Shown: one piece after another, positions 46,911 through 55,484 of the stretch
Layout of the letters: every line of letters begins with the position of its first letter
How positions within the stretch are numbered: the stretch's first letter is position 1
Assembly: GCF_006547145.1 (NCBI RefSeq)
Contig: NZ_CP041244.1
Span: forward strand, 7,812,001 to 7,876,000
DNA: 64,000 bases
Direction of reading: 5' to 3'
Source: Actinomadura sp. WMMA1423
Lineage (GTDB): Bacteria > Actinomycetota > Actinomycetes > Streptosporangiales > Streptosporangiaceae
Program-made: the position numbers and the translations under genes
The notes under the pieces: model-generated
Seen by the model: only the letters and a program-made list of their open reading frames with translations
Database searches by the model: none
Told to the model about the DNA's origin: nothing

Positions 46911-49088
46911 ATGGGCGGTCCGGTCGACCACGGGGGATTGCTGTCGCGCCGCGAGAGGCTCTTCACCCCCGACCCCCGCCTCGGCTGGGTGTTCCGCGAC
47001 CGCTGGTGGTTCCGGCGCCCCTTCCCCGAGGCCCCGCCCCAGCAGCAGGCCCTTCCCGAGTACCTCGCGCGCCGGGTCGCGATGACCGAGCGGCTGGCGC
47101 AGCGCCGGCTGGGCCGGACGCTCCCGGTGAGCGCGGGGATCGCGGTGGTCCTCGTGCTGTTCGGCGCCTGCTCGGCCAGCGGTTCCGCGACGCTGCGCTC
47201 GCCCCTCTCGATCGGCTCGCTCCTGCTGGCGCTCGTCGTGCTGGCCCCCGGCGCGGTGCTGACGTGGTGGGCCGTCCGGCAGCGGCAGAGCGCCCGGCAG
47301 GCCCACGAGCTGGCCCAGCAGCAGATCATCGGCGGCTACCAGCACCGGGCGCGGCAGTGGCACGCGCGCAAGCAGGCACACGACGCCGGGGAGCGCGCAC
47401 GGCTGGACGACCTGCCCGAGTGGGGCGCGGCGCCCCGCCCCGGCCGCCGCCTGGACGTGTTCGGCGGGACGCTGTGGGCGTGGGAGGCGCTGCTCACCAC
47501 CTACGGGACGTCCACCCTCGCCGTCCAGCCGCTGCTGGTGCTCGACCTGTCGCGCGAGGTCGTCAGCCGCGAACTCGTGGAGCTGGCCCAGGCGGCGTGG
47601 ATGGGCGTCGACGCGCAGCTGCTGCCCAGCCGCCAGGCCTCCTCCAGCCTGCTGGCCGACCTGCCGCCCCGCGACCTGGTGGACGCGATCGTCGAGTCCA
47701 TGCACGGCGGGACGCCCGACGCCGCGCGGGCCGACCGCAGCATGGACGACCGGATCCTGACCAGGGTGTGCGGCGCGCTCGGCGATGACGTCACGCTCGG
47801 CCGGATCGCGGCGGCCCTGCGCGCGCTCATGGGCGAGCCCGACGACGGCGGCGCGCTGGCCCGCGAGGAGCGGCGGCACATCGCGAACGAGCTGTTCACC
47901 GTGGAGTACCGGCGGCAGGTCCACGCGAACCTGTCGCGGATCGAGTCCTACGTCCACCCGCTGGAGGACCTCGGGACCACGCCGGCCGTGAAGGACGGCG
48001 CCGGCTACCTGACCTGCGTCGCGCTCGACAGCCAGGCCCGCAACGTCCGATCCGAGCTGCTCACCGACCTCATCGTCCAGTGGGTGACGCACCGCATCAC
48101 CGCGTCGTGGGACTCCACCCCCGCCCTGGTCGTCGCCGGCGCGGACGAGCTGGCCCGCCGCCACCTGGAGCGGCTGTCGGACGCCTGCGAGCGGCGCGGC
48201 GTCCCGCTGACCCTGCTGTTCCGGCGGCTGCGGGAGACCTCCGCGGAGATGATCGGCGGCGGCGCCGTCGCGTTCATGCGGCTCGGCAACCACGAGGACG
48301 CCTCCCGCGCCGCCGACTTCATCGGACGCGACCACCGGTTCGTCCTGTCGCAGATCACCAAGAACGTCGGCGGGAACGAGTCCCACACGAACACCGAGAC
48401 CGAGGGCACCGGCGACTCCGAGACCCAGAGCACCAGCCGCACGACGGGGACGTCCCGCAGCTGGGGGACGAGCCGCTCGTCCGGCACCACCTACTCCGGC
48501 GGCGAGATGTTCGGTCTGTTCCCCGACCGCTCCACGTCCTACCAGCGCGGCAGCAACCGGGGCGGCTCCACCAGCCGGAGCGACACCGTGGGCACCTCCA
48601 CCTCCACGTCGCGGAACTGGTCGGCCGCCTACTCCTACGCGGAGGGGACCAACTGGAGCGACGCCGACACCACGCAGCGCGTGTACGAGTACGTCGTCGA
48701 ACCCGTCACCCTCCAGCACCTGCCCGACCACGCCCTGCTGCTCGTCGAGTCGGCGCCCGGCGGCGGCCGCACCATCACGCCCGTCGAATGCGACCCGGCC
48801 ATCATCACCCTGGACCGCGTCACCAACGGCCCCCTCCCTGACCCGCCCGCACCGCAGGCGCTGCCCGCCCCCGGCCCGGCCCTGACCGCGCCGGGCCCGC
48901 TGACCCAGGCCCCGCCCCAGCAATGGGGGACGCCGTCCGCCCCGCAGTGGGCCGCCCCGCCCGTACTGCCGCCGCCGCGGGCGCCGCTTTCGTCCCAGCC
49001 GGGCCCGCCGCCCGGCCAGCAGACCGGCCCGCGCCCGCCGGGCGACCCCCGGCAGGGGCCGCCGCCGCTGTTCGGCGGGAGGAGCTGA
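46911..49088 (+). CDS. Membrane TraG/VirD4-like protein lacking a P-loop
   Basis: A 725-residue protein. Two membrane segments lie near residues 73-95 and 102-123 (AGIAVVLVLFGACSA, LLLALVVLAPGAVLTWWAV). The rest resembles coupling-protein ATPases (TALVVAGADELARRHLERL, LTLLFRRLRETSAEMIGGG, AVAFMRLGNHEDASRAADFI), but where Walker A is expected the sequence is VFGGTLWAWEALLTTYG. A Ser/Thr/Gly-rich stretch (~485-575) and a Pro-rich tail (~645-720) follow. It is divergent from the HerA-like ATPase. I infer a membrane anchor or gate partnered with that motor. Start ATG 46911 (GTG 46908 adjacent) with GGGGG upstream. Confidence 0.65.
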   Translation: MGGPVDHGGLLSRRERLFTPDPRLGWVFRDRWWFRRPFPEAPPQQQALPEYLARRVAMTERLAQRRLGRTLPVSAGIAVVLVLFGACSASGSATLRSPLSIGSLLLALVVLAPGAVLTWWAVRQRQSARQAHELAQQQIIGGYQHRARQWHARKQAHDAGERARLDDLPEWGAAPRPGRRLDVFGGTLWAWEALLTTYGTSTLAVQPLLVLDLSREVVSRELVELAQAAWMGVDAQLLPSRQASSSLLADLPPRDLVDAIVESMHGGTPDAARADRSMDDRILTRVCGALGDDVTLGRIAAALRALMGEPDDGGALAREERRHIANELFTVEYRRQVHANLSRIESYVHPLEDLGTTPAVKDGAGYLTCVALDSQARNVRSELLTDLIVQWVTHRITASWDSTPALVVAGADELARRHLERLSDACERRGVPLTLLFRRLRETSAEMIGGGAVAFMRLGNHEDASRAADFIGRDHRFVLSQITKNVGGNESHTNTETEGTGDSETQSTSRTTGTSRSWGTSRSSGTTYSGGEMFGLFPDRSTSYQRGSNRGGSTSRSDTVGTSTSTSRNWSAAYSYAEGTNWSDADTTQRVYEYVVEPVTLQHLPDHALLLVESAPGGGRTITPVECDPAIITLDRVTNGPLPDPPAPQALPAPGPALTAPGPLTQAPPQQWGTPSAPQWAAPPVLPPPRAPLSSQPGPPPGQQTGPRPPGDPRQGPPPLFGGRS

Positions 49089-49092
49089 CGGC

Positions 49093-51195
49093 TCAGCCGA
49101 GCCGGCGGCGCAGCGCCTGCGCCCGCCGTACCAGGGGGAGCGGAAGGCCGTCCGGCTGGTGCTCGATGCGGTGCTCCACGGCCGCGACCAGCTCCGCGCC
49201 GAAGCCCATGCGCGCCGCGGCTTCGTCCGCCCGCGCCTCGCCCCCGGCGCTCAGCAGGCCCGCCCCCAGCGAGGCGGCGTAGGCGAGCGCGGCCGGGACC
49301 GCGGCGAGGACCGTCACCACCGAGGCGACCGCGGCCAGGAGGAACACCACCAGGAAGCCGATCGGCCGGTGCCACTCGACGGCCCGCTTCCACATCGGGC
49401 CGATCGGGGACCACACCGTGCGCAGTGCCCACCGCAGCACGCGGTGCGGAAGCGTCACCTGCGCGTGGACGAACGCCGGCACCGCATGCCACCCCTGGAG
49501 ATGCCCGAGCTCGTGGGCGAGGACGGCGGCGAGGCGTTCGGGCGGCAGCGAGCGCGCCGAGTGCGAGGTGACCGCCACCGTGCGCACCGACGGCCTGCAC
49601 GCGTTCAACGCGTCCGACTCGACGATGACGAGCCGGTAGCCGCTGACGCCGGCGTGCTGCTGCACGTTGCGCCACGCGTGGTCCACCCGGGCGCGCTCGG
49701 CGTCGTCCGGCTCCCGGTAGGCGTACGAGCGCCGTGCCGTCAGAGGCGCCAGCAGCAGGGCCGCCCAGAACGCGGCCAGCACGACCGAGCCCCAGGGCGG
49801 CCAGACGGAGCGCAGGGCGAACGCGACGGCGGCGACCGCGACACCCTCGACCGCCACGACCAGCGCGATCGCGACACCGGCCCGTCCGGACGGCGTGCCG
49901 TGCGGCTGCCCCGGCGGGAGGTAGCGCTGGACCGGCTCACCCGCCGGCGCCTGGCCGGAAGCGGCCTCACGCGGCACCTGCGCCGCCCGGTCCTCCATCG
50001 AAGGCGGCCGGCGCGCCGGCGCGGGGCGCGGCGCCGAGGGCTGCGGGGCGCGGGGCTTGCGAAGATCCGGCGGCGCCGGCGTCTCCATCCGGGCCTCTTC
50101 CAGGGGCGGCGTCTGCACGGGGAGCGGCGGAGCCGGCGCGGGAGACCACGGCGCGCGAGGCCGTCCGAGCCTCGGCGGCGGAGGCGCGGGCGACTCGAAC
50201 CGCGCTTCTTCCAAGGGAGGCGGAGACGACGGCGCGCCCGTCGACTGCGGCGGCACAGGCTGCGGTGGGCCCTGTTGCGGTGGGCCCTGTTGCGGTGGGC
50301 CCGGCCGCGGCCTGGCCGGAGGGCGCGATGCCCGGGATGCGCCGAGGCTCGGCGGGGGAGTCGCCGGTGTCCCCGGCCGAGATTCCGCCGGGGGCGGCGG
50401 CTGGGAAGGAGTGGGCGGCTCGACCGCTGACGCGGGCCGGGGCGGAGGTGGCGCCGGCGGCCGTGCTGCGGACGGGTTGCCAAGGCTCGGCGGCGGAGAC
50501 GCGGCCGATCCGAGCCGAGGCTCCTGCGAGGGCGGCCGGGTAGCAGGCGGCGTCTGGACCGCCGGTGGTGGCGGAGGCGCCGCACGGTGGGGTGACTCGG
50601 GCCCGGAGCGCGGCGGCTGGGGAGCCGGTGGGGCCTCGGCCGCAGGTGGCCGGGTGGGCGGTGGCGTGCGGTGGGGTGACTCGGGTCCGGAGCGCGGCTG
50701 CTGGGGAGCCGGTGGCGTCTCGGGCGCGGGTGGCGGGGTGGGCGGTGATGGAGGCGTCGCCGCACGGTGAGGTGACTCAGGCCCGGAGCGAAGCGGCTGG
50801 GGGAAGGGCGGGGGCTTTGGTGGCGCCGGGGTGGGGGGCGAGGCCGGCCCGCTCGGGGGCGGCGGCGTCTGCGGTGGCTCGGAAGGGCGCGGCTGTGGTG
50901 GCGCCGTGGGTGTTCGCGGCGCCGGGGTGTGCGCGGGTGGAGGTGTCGCCGTGGGGGGAGGTGACTCCTGCCTTTGCGGCGGCTGCGGTGAGGCGGCCGG
51001 CGGTTGCGGAGCCGGGGGGCGCGGGGGCGCGGGGCGCGGTGGGGCGGCCTCGGGGGGCGGGTCGGCGCTCAGGGAGGCGCGGCGGCGGGCGCGGGAGTCG
51101 AAGCGGCGCGACCGCCCGGTCCAGGTCTGGCCGTCCCAGTAGCGTTCGCGGCCCATCAACTCCGGGTCTGGGTACCACCCAGGTGGTGCGCTCAC
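49093..51195 (-). CDS. M48-family metalloprotease with DUF2510 and Pro-rich region
   Basis: A 700-residue protein: N-terminal DUF2510 motif (PPGWYPDPELMGRERYWDG), about 390 residues of Pro/Ala/Ser-rich low complexity, two membrane helices, then an M48/HtpX-like zinc protease domain with LAAVLAHELGHLQGW (HExxH near residue 561) and the downstream Glu ligand in GGEARADEAAARMG. Further membrane helices lie within the domain (LVVFLLAAVASVVTVLAAV). The protease would cleave membrane proteins. GTG 51195 follows GGAGGCGGGG. Convergent with the TraG-like gene at only 4 bp. The extreme Pro-rich linker is unusual for M48 enzymes. Confidence 0.85.
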   Translation of the reverse strand: MSAPPGWYPDPELMGRERYWDGQTWTGRSRRFDSRARRRASLSADPPPEAAPPRPAPPRPPAPQPPAASPQPPQRQESPPPTATPPPAHTPAPRTPTAPPQPRPSEPPQTPPPPSGPASPPTPAPPKPPPFPQPLRSGPESPHRAATPPSPPTPPPAPETPPAPQQPRSGPESPHRTPPPTRPPAAEAPPAPQPPRSGPESPHRAAPPPPPAVQTPPATRPPSQEPRLGSAASPPPSLGNPSAARPPAPPPPRPASAVEPPTPSQPPPPAESRPGTPATPPPSLGASRASRPPARPRPGPPQQGPPQQGPPQPVPPQSTGAPSSPPPLEEARFESPAPPPPRLGRPRAPWSPAPAPPLPVQTPPLEEARMETPAPPDLRKPRAPQPSAPRPAPARRPPSMEDRAAQVPREAASGQAPAGEPVQRYLPPGQPHGTPSGRAGVAIALVVAVEGVAVAAVAFALRSVWPPWGSVVLAAFWAALLLAPLTARRSYAYREPDDAERARVDHAWRNVQQHAGVSGYRLVIVESDALNACRPSVRTVAVTSHSARSLPPERLAAVLAHELGHLQGWHAVPAFVHAQVTLPHRVLRWALRTVWSPIGPMWKRAVEWHRPIGFLVVFLLAAVASVVTVLAAVPAALAYAASLGAGLLSAGGEARADEAAARMGFGAELVAAVEHRIEHQPDGLPLPLVRRAQALRRRLG

Positions 51196-51264
51196 CGGAA
51201 CCCCGCCTCCCGTAAGGAACAGATCAAGGCTTGCGCACGCCACGACACAGCGTCAACACGCCGG

Positions 51265-51663
51265 TCACAGCTTGGGGGTGAAGGGGCGTCGATGGGTGGG
51301 ATCGTCCGGCTCGGCGAGGCCGCGCAGGGCCGTCTCGACGAGTTCGATCGCCTGGAGGAGCGCGACGAGGCGGGCGCCCTCGCGGCGGTAGGCGTCCAGG
51401 ACGGACTCGATGCCGTGCGGGGGGACGACGGCCCCGAGATCGACGCGGGCCGTGCGGAAGCCCTCCCGGGCCGCCTCCACGGACGCGTCGACGTGGTGGC
51501 GGGCCATCCGGGCGAGGGCGAGTGGGTAGCGGCGCAGGACGCCGTAGCGCCGGTACTCGGGCGGGACGAGCTCGAGCAGCCAGGCGAGGGCGGTGTCCTC
51601 GAAACGGTCGGTGCCCGGTGGATGCACCTGCGAGGGCCAGCCGGGCGGAACGTAGGTGCTCAC
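51265..51663 (-). CDS. Conserved actinobacterial hypothetical protein
   Basis: A 132-residue soluble protein with helical content (WLLELVPPEYRRYGVLRRYP, ESVLDAYRREGARLVALLQ). It has no signal peptide, cysteines or known motif. It resembles small proteins widespread in actinomycete genomes, but I cannot name a family with certainty. It lies upstream of the M48 gene on the same strand, 70 bp away. Codon use is typical of the genome. Confidence 0.6.
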   Translation of the reverse strand: MSTYVPPGWPSQVHPPGTDRFEDTALAWLLELVPPEYRRYGVLRRYPLALARMARHHVDASVEAAREGFRTARVDLGAVVPPHGIESVLDAYRREGARLVALLQAIELVETALRGLAEPDDPTHRRPFTPKL

Positions 51664-51715
51664 GAGGGCAGGATAACCCGGACTCGAACCTATGTTCGAG
51701 AACGATCCGGAGCGG

Positions 51716-52060
51716 TCACACGGGCGGCGGGTTGCGCCGGATCCGGATCCTGCCGGAGTCCAGGTCGTCGCGGACGTTGCCGGATCCGGTCTGCTCGTGG
51801 TCGTCCTGGCGCAGCACCTTCTGCCGCTCCTGCTCCTCCTGCTTGACCTTCTTGGAGCCCTCGAAGGCGGAGGCGAGGTCCTCGAACATGCCGCCGCCGA
51901 AACCGGCGCCGGTCTCGCCGTCGCCCCGGATGGCCCCCATCAGGGACGACTTTCCCGTCCCCTCGCGGGGCCACTCGATGGCCTCCGGCTCGGCCGCGTC
52001 CGGGCGGTGGCCCATCGGACGGCCCTTGACGCGCTTGCGGCGGCGAAAGGGTGACTTCAC
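51716..52060 (-). CDS. DUF6191-like small protein
   Basis: A 114-residue hydrophilic protein. The C-terminal half (MFEDLASAFEGSKKVKQEEQ, then VRDDLDSGRIRIRRNP) fits the DUF6191 pattern of a short helix followed by D-L-x-S-G-x-V-x-I-R. The N terminus is basic (KSPFRRRKRVKGR). GTG 52060 is chosen because GGAGAG lies four bases upstream; further upstream codons are unlikely. Function unknown. It is next to the PPOX-like gene on the same strand, 46 bp apart. Confidence 0.6.
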   Translation of the reverse strand: MKSPFRRRKRVKGRPMGHRPDAAEPEAIEWPREGTGKSSLMGAIRGDGETGAGFGGGMFEDLASAFEGSKKVKQEEQERQKVLRQDDHEQTGSGNVRDDLDSGRIRIRRNPPPV

Positions 52061-52105
52061 ACACTCTCCAACGCGATGAGTCTCCAGAATGATCCCAGCG
52101 GACAT

Positions 52106-52657
52106 TCAGGTTACGAACGACCACCGGGTGGGAGAACCAGTGAAATCTCCCTGGCGGAGCCCGAACACCGACTGTGGCCGCACCGCGACGGTGGCGTTCA
52201 CCTCCGGGTCCAGGAAATCGACACGATAGCGCGTGGCGTACTTGGAGTTGACCAGGTCGATGAACCGCTGTAGATCGCGCGGTTCGGTCAGGATCTCGGC
52301 GCGCCCCTCGATGACCACGGGGTTCTCGGCCTCCTCCGTGGTGACCACGACCTGCGGGTTCGCCCGCAGGTTCACCATCTTGCGGGACGGGGCCGCGCTG
52401 CTGAACAGCAGCGCCTCCCCGGACCAGGCGCCCCACACCGGCATCGAGTGCGGGCGCCCGTCCGGCCGGACCGTGGACACCCAGAAGTTGCGGGCGGCCC
52501 GCAGCCGCTCCACGGCCCAGGACCACGGCAGCAGGCCGCTCCCCTCGTGCGGCCCCTGGATGCCGTAACCCGGCATGTACGGACGTTCCGCCTTAGGTTC
52601 GACGGGTCGGATGGGCTGGATGGGCTCCGGTTCCGCGGCGGCGCCGGCGGCCGACAT
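52106..52657 (-). CDS. Pyridoxamine 5'-phosphate oxidase-like / F420-dependent flavin-fold protein
   Basis: A 183-residue split-barrel flavin-fold protein. WSWAVERLRAARNFWVSTV, GRPHSMPVWGAW and LLFSSAAPSRKMVNLRANP are typical of the PPOX/FDOR superfamily, many actinobacterial members of which bind F420. VVIEGRAEILTEPRDLQRF and a C-terminal WSF close the domain. The cofactor (FMN, F420 or haem) cannot be decided. ATG 52657 follows GGGAGGAACGCC. It is divergent from the Nif3 operon. Confidence 0.87.
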   Translation of the reverse strand: MSAAGAAAEPEPIQPIRPVEPKAERPYMPGYGIQGPHEGSGLLPWSWAVERLRAARNFWVSTVRPDGRPHSMPVWGAWSGEALLFSSAAPSRKMVNLRANPQVVVTTEEAENPVVIEGRAEILTEPRDLQRFIDLVNSKYATRYRVDFLDPEVNATVAVRPQSVFGLRQGDFTGSPTRWSFVT

Positions 52658-52771
52658 GGCGTTCCTCCCTCGGTCGTGCACTGTCCCGTCCCATATCGTT
52701 ACAGACCTTGGCATCCCAGGGTGACGCTCGGTGGCTCGTTGGGAGCGCCGAGGCGCGGTAGCCTGCGGGAC

Positions 52772-53593
52772 GTGCGCCTATCCCATGTCATCTCCGCCCT
52801 GGAGGATCTCTATCCACCCGCATGGGCGGAGTCCTGGGACGCCGTGGGCCTCGTCTGCGGCGATCCCGCCCAGGAGGTGCGGCGGGTGCTGTTCGCGGTC
52901 GACCCCGTCGCCACCGTGGTCGACGAGGCGCTGGAGTGGGAGGCCGACCTGGTGGTCACGCACCATCCGCTGCTGCTGCGCGGGGTGCACTCGGTCGCCG
53001 CCACCACGCCCAAGGGCCGGCTCGTCCACCGCATGATCACCAATGGGATCGCGCTGCACACCGCGCACACCAACGCCGACCGGGCCGCCCCCGGGGTGTC
53101 GGACGCGCTGGCGCGGGCGGCCGGCCTCACCGGCGACCTGCGCCCGATGGTCCCCGCCGACGACGACCCGGCCCGCGGCCTCGGCCGCATCGGGGAACTG
53201 GACGAACCGGTCCCGCTGCGGGAGTTCACCCGCCGCGCCGCCGCGGGGCTGCCGTCCACCGCCTGGGGGGTGCGGGCGTCCGGCGACCCGGACCGCACCG
53301 TCCGCACGGTCGCCGTCTGCGGCGGCGCCGGCGACTCCCTGCTCGGCACCGCGCGGGCCGCCGGTGTCGATGCCTACCTCACCGCCGACCTGCGCCACCA
53401 CCCCGCGTCGGAGTTCGCCGAGCACGGCGGCCCCGCCCTGGTGGACGCCGCGCACTGGGCGACCGAGTGGCCCTGGCTCGCCGACGCCGAGCGGCTCCTG
53501 GCCGAGTCGTCCCCGGAAGCGGGCAAGTTGGAGACCCGGGTGTCCACGCTCGTCACCGACGCGTGGACCCTTCACGACGAAGGAGCCAAGTGA
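52772..53593 (+). CDS. Nif3-like dinuclear metal centre protein
   Basis: A 273-residue member of the Nif3/DUF34 (YbgI/YqfO) family, toroid hexamers with a di-metal site; GTP cyclohydrolase I-like activity has been proposed for some. Metal-ligand segments are LVVTHHPLLLRGV, LHTAHTNADRA and, near the end, VDAAHWATEWPW. The protein uses a GTG start (52772) that begins V-R-L-S-H-V-I. Its stop overlaps the next start (GTGA), the first link of a three-gene operon with the zinc-ribbon and RNase H genes, an order conserved in many actinobacteria. Confidence 0.92.
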   Translation: MRLSHVISALEDLYPPAWAESWDAVGLVCGDPAQEVRRVLFAVDPVATVVDEALEWEADLVVTHHPLLLRGVHSVAATTPKGRLVHRMITNGIALHTAHTNADRAAPGVSDALARAAGLTGDLRPMVPADDDPARGLGRIGELDEPVPLREFTRRAAAGLPSTAWGVRASGDPDRTVRTVAVCGGAGDSLLGTARAAGVDAYLTADLRHHPASEFAEHGGPALVDAAHWATEWPWLADAERLLAESSPEAGKLETRVSTLVTDAWTLHDEGAK

Positions 53594-54333
53594 AAGCCGC
53601 ACCGCAAGCCCAGCTTCGCCTGATCGACCTGCAGGACCTCGACAGCTCCCTCGACCGGCTGGCGCACCGCCGCCGCACCCTGCCGGAGCTGGCGGAGATC
53701 GAGCGGTTCGAGGGCCGCCTGACCGAGCTGCGCGACGCGATCGTGGCGGCCGAGACGGAGGTCGGCGACCTGCGGCGGGAGCAGAAGAAGGCCGAGCAGG
53801 ACGTCGACCAGGTCCGCACCCGCTCCGACCGGGACCGGGGGCGCCTCGACTCGGGGCAGGTGACCTCCGCCAAGGACCTCAGCAGCCTGCAGGCCGAGAT
53901 CGAGTCGCTGCAGCGCCGCCAGTCCGACCTGGAGGAGGTCGTGCTGGAGATCATGGAGCGGACCGAGGAGGCGGAGGGCCGGGTCTCGGCGCTGCAGTCC
54001 GAGCGGACCGCCGCGGAGCAGGAGCTGGCCGCGCTCGCCGAGCGCCGCGACGCCGCCCAGCGGGAGATCGACGACGAGGCCGGGGCGTCGAGCGCCGCGC
54101 GCACCGCCGTCGCCAAGGACGTCCCCGACGACCTGCTCGGCCTCTACGAGAAGCTGCGCGGCCAGTTCGGCGGCGTCGGCGCGGCCAAGCTGTTCCGGGG
54201 CGCCTGCCAGGGCTGCCACCTCGCGCTGAACACCGTCGACCTGAACCGCATCCGGGCCGCCGCCGAGGACGAGGTCATCCGCTGCGAGGAGTGCCGCCGC
54301 ATCCTCGTCCGGACGCCCGAGTCGGGTCTGTGA
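53590..54333 (+). CDS. Coiled-coil zinc-ribbon protein (C4-type, DUF164-like)
   Basis: A 247-residue protein: a long antiparallel coiled coil (~residues 15-175, for example DLRREQKKAEQDVDQVRTRS) followed by a four-Cys zinc ribbon (GACQGCHLALN and RCEECRRILV). Homologues such as CT398/HP0958 are chaperone- or nucleic-acid-related. AGGAG precedes the GTG start, which overlaps the Nif3 stop. In actinobacteria it is conserved between nif3 and the RNase H/phosphatase gene, which suggests linked function in RNA or nucleotide metabolism, not yet defined. Confidence 0.92.
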   Translation: MKAAPQAQLRLIDLQDLDSSLDRLAHRRRTLPELAEIERFEGRLTELRDAIVAAETEVGDLRREQKKAEQDVDQVRTRSDRDRGRLDSGQVTSAKDLSSLQAEIESLQRRQSDLEEVVLEIMERTEEAEGRVSALQSERTAAEQELAALAERRDAAQREIDDEAGASSAARTAVAKDVPDDLLGLYEKLRGQFGGVGAAKLFRGACQGCHLALNTVDLNRIRAAAEDEVIRCEECRRILVRTPESGL

Positions 54334-55433
54334 GCGCCGGCCGCAAGCTGGTCGTCGAGGCCGACGGGGGCTCGCGCGGCAACCCCGGCCCCGCCGGGTA
54401 CGGCGCGCTCGTCCGCGACGCGCTGACCGGCGAGGTGCTCGCGGAGGTCGCCGAGTCGATCGGCCACGCCACCAACAACGTCGCCGAGTACCGCGGCCTG
54501 ATCGCCGGGCTCGCCGCGGCCGCGGGGATCGACCCGTCCGCCCGCGTCGAGGTCCGGATGGACTCCAAGCTCGTCGTGGAGCAGATGTCGGGCCGCTGGA
54601 AGATCAAGCACCCGGACATGGTGCCGCTGGCGCTGGAGGCCCGCGAGCTGGCCGCCGCGCTGGGCTCGGTGTCCTACGGCTGGATCCCCCGCAACCGCAA
54701 CGCGCACGCCGACCGGCTCGCCAACGAGGCCATGGACGCCGCCGCCCGCGGCGAGCACTGGACCCGCAAGGTCGAGGAGACGCCGGGCGAGCCCGAGCCG
54801 CCGCCCAGGCCCGCCTCGTCCACCCCCACGACCACGCTCCTGCTGCGCCACGGCGAGACACCGCTGTCGATCGAGAAGCGCTTCGCCGGGATCGGCGACG
54901 TCCCGCTCACCGCGCACGGCCTCGCCCAGGCACGCGCCGCCGCGCTCGCGCTCAAGGACCGCGGGATCGACGCGATCGTCACCTCGCCCCTGTCCCGGTG
55001 CCGCGACACCGCCGCCGAGGTCGCCGCCGTCACCGGCCTGGACGTCCGGGTCGAGGACGGCTTCCGCGAGACCGACTTCGGCGACTGGGAGGGCCTCACG
55101 TTCGGCGAGGCGGGCAAGGGCTGGCCAGGCGAGCTGAAGGCGTGGCTCGCCGACCCCGAGGCCGCGCCGCCGGGCGGGGAGAGCTTCGCCCAGGTGTCCC
55201 GGCGCGTCCGCACGGCCCTGGACAAGCTGAAGGTCCGCTACCGCGAGCAGACGGTCCTGGTCGTCTCGCACGTCACCCCGATAAAGCTCCTGGTGAAGGA
55301 CGCTCTGGGCGCGCCCATGGCGTCCCTCTACCGGATGCACCTCGACGTGGCGGCGCTGACGTCCATCGACTGGTACGCCGACGGTCCCGCCACTCTTCGT
55401 GTCTTCAACGACACGCATCACCTCCCCGCCTGA
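54330..55433 (+). CDS. Bifunctional RNase H / histidine phosphatase (Rv2228c-like)
   Basis: A 367-residue fusion. The N-terminal RNase HI-like domain (1-135) keeps the acidic active site: VEADGGSRGNPGPAGYG (Asp), NNVAEYRGLIAGL (Glu), VRMDSKLVVEQM (Asp) and RNAHADRLANEAM (Asp). After a Pro-rich linker, a histidine-phosphatase domain (165-367) has LLRHGETPLS (RHGE), FRETDFGDWEG and LVVSHVTPIK. It matches mycobacterial Rv2228c, which degrades RNA in RNA/DNA hybrids and has acid phosphatase/CobC-like activity. The GTG start overlaps the upstream stop. Confidence 0.95.
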   Translation: MSAGRKLVVEADGGSRGNPGPAGYGALVRDALTGEVLAEVAESIGHATNNVAEYRGLIAGLAAAAGIDPSARVEVRMDSKLVVEQMSGRWKIKHPDMVPLALEARELAAALGSVSYGWIPRNRNAHADRLANEAMDAAARGEHWTRKVEETPGEPEPPPRPASSTPTTTLLLRHGETPLSIEKRFAGIGDVPLTAHGLAQARAAALALKDRGIDAIVTSPLSRCRDTAAEVAAVTGLDVRVEDGFRETDFGDWEGLTFGEAGKGWPGELKAWLADPEAAPPGGESFAQVSRRVRTALDKLKVRYREQTVLVVSHVTPIKLLVKDALGAPMASLYRMHLDVAALTSIDWYADGPATLRVFNDTHHLPA

Positions 55434-55484
55434 CCTCTGGCCTTCCGGTTTCCGGGCCCCTAGCCTGCGACCCGGGAGGCCACT

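Noticed and set aside
48363..48620. Ser/Thr-rich stretch of the TraG-like protein as a separate secreted or adhesin-like gene
   Set aside because: It is in frame within one continuous coding sequence with similar strand patterns on both sides; related motor proteins also have Ser/Thr-rich loops.
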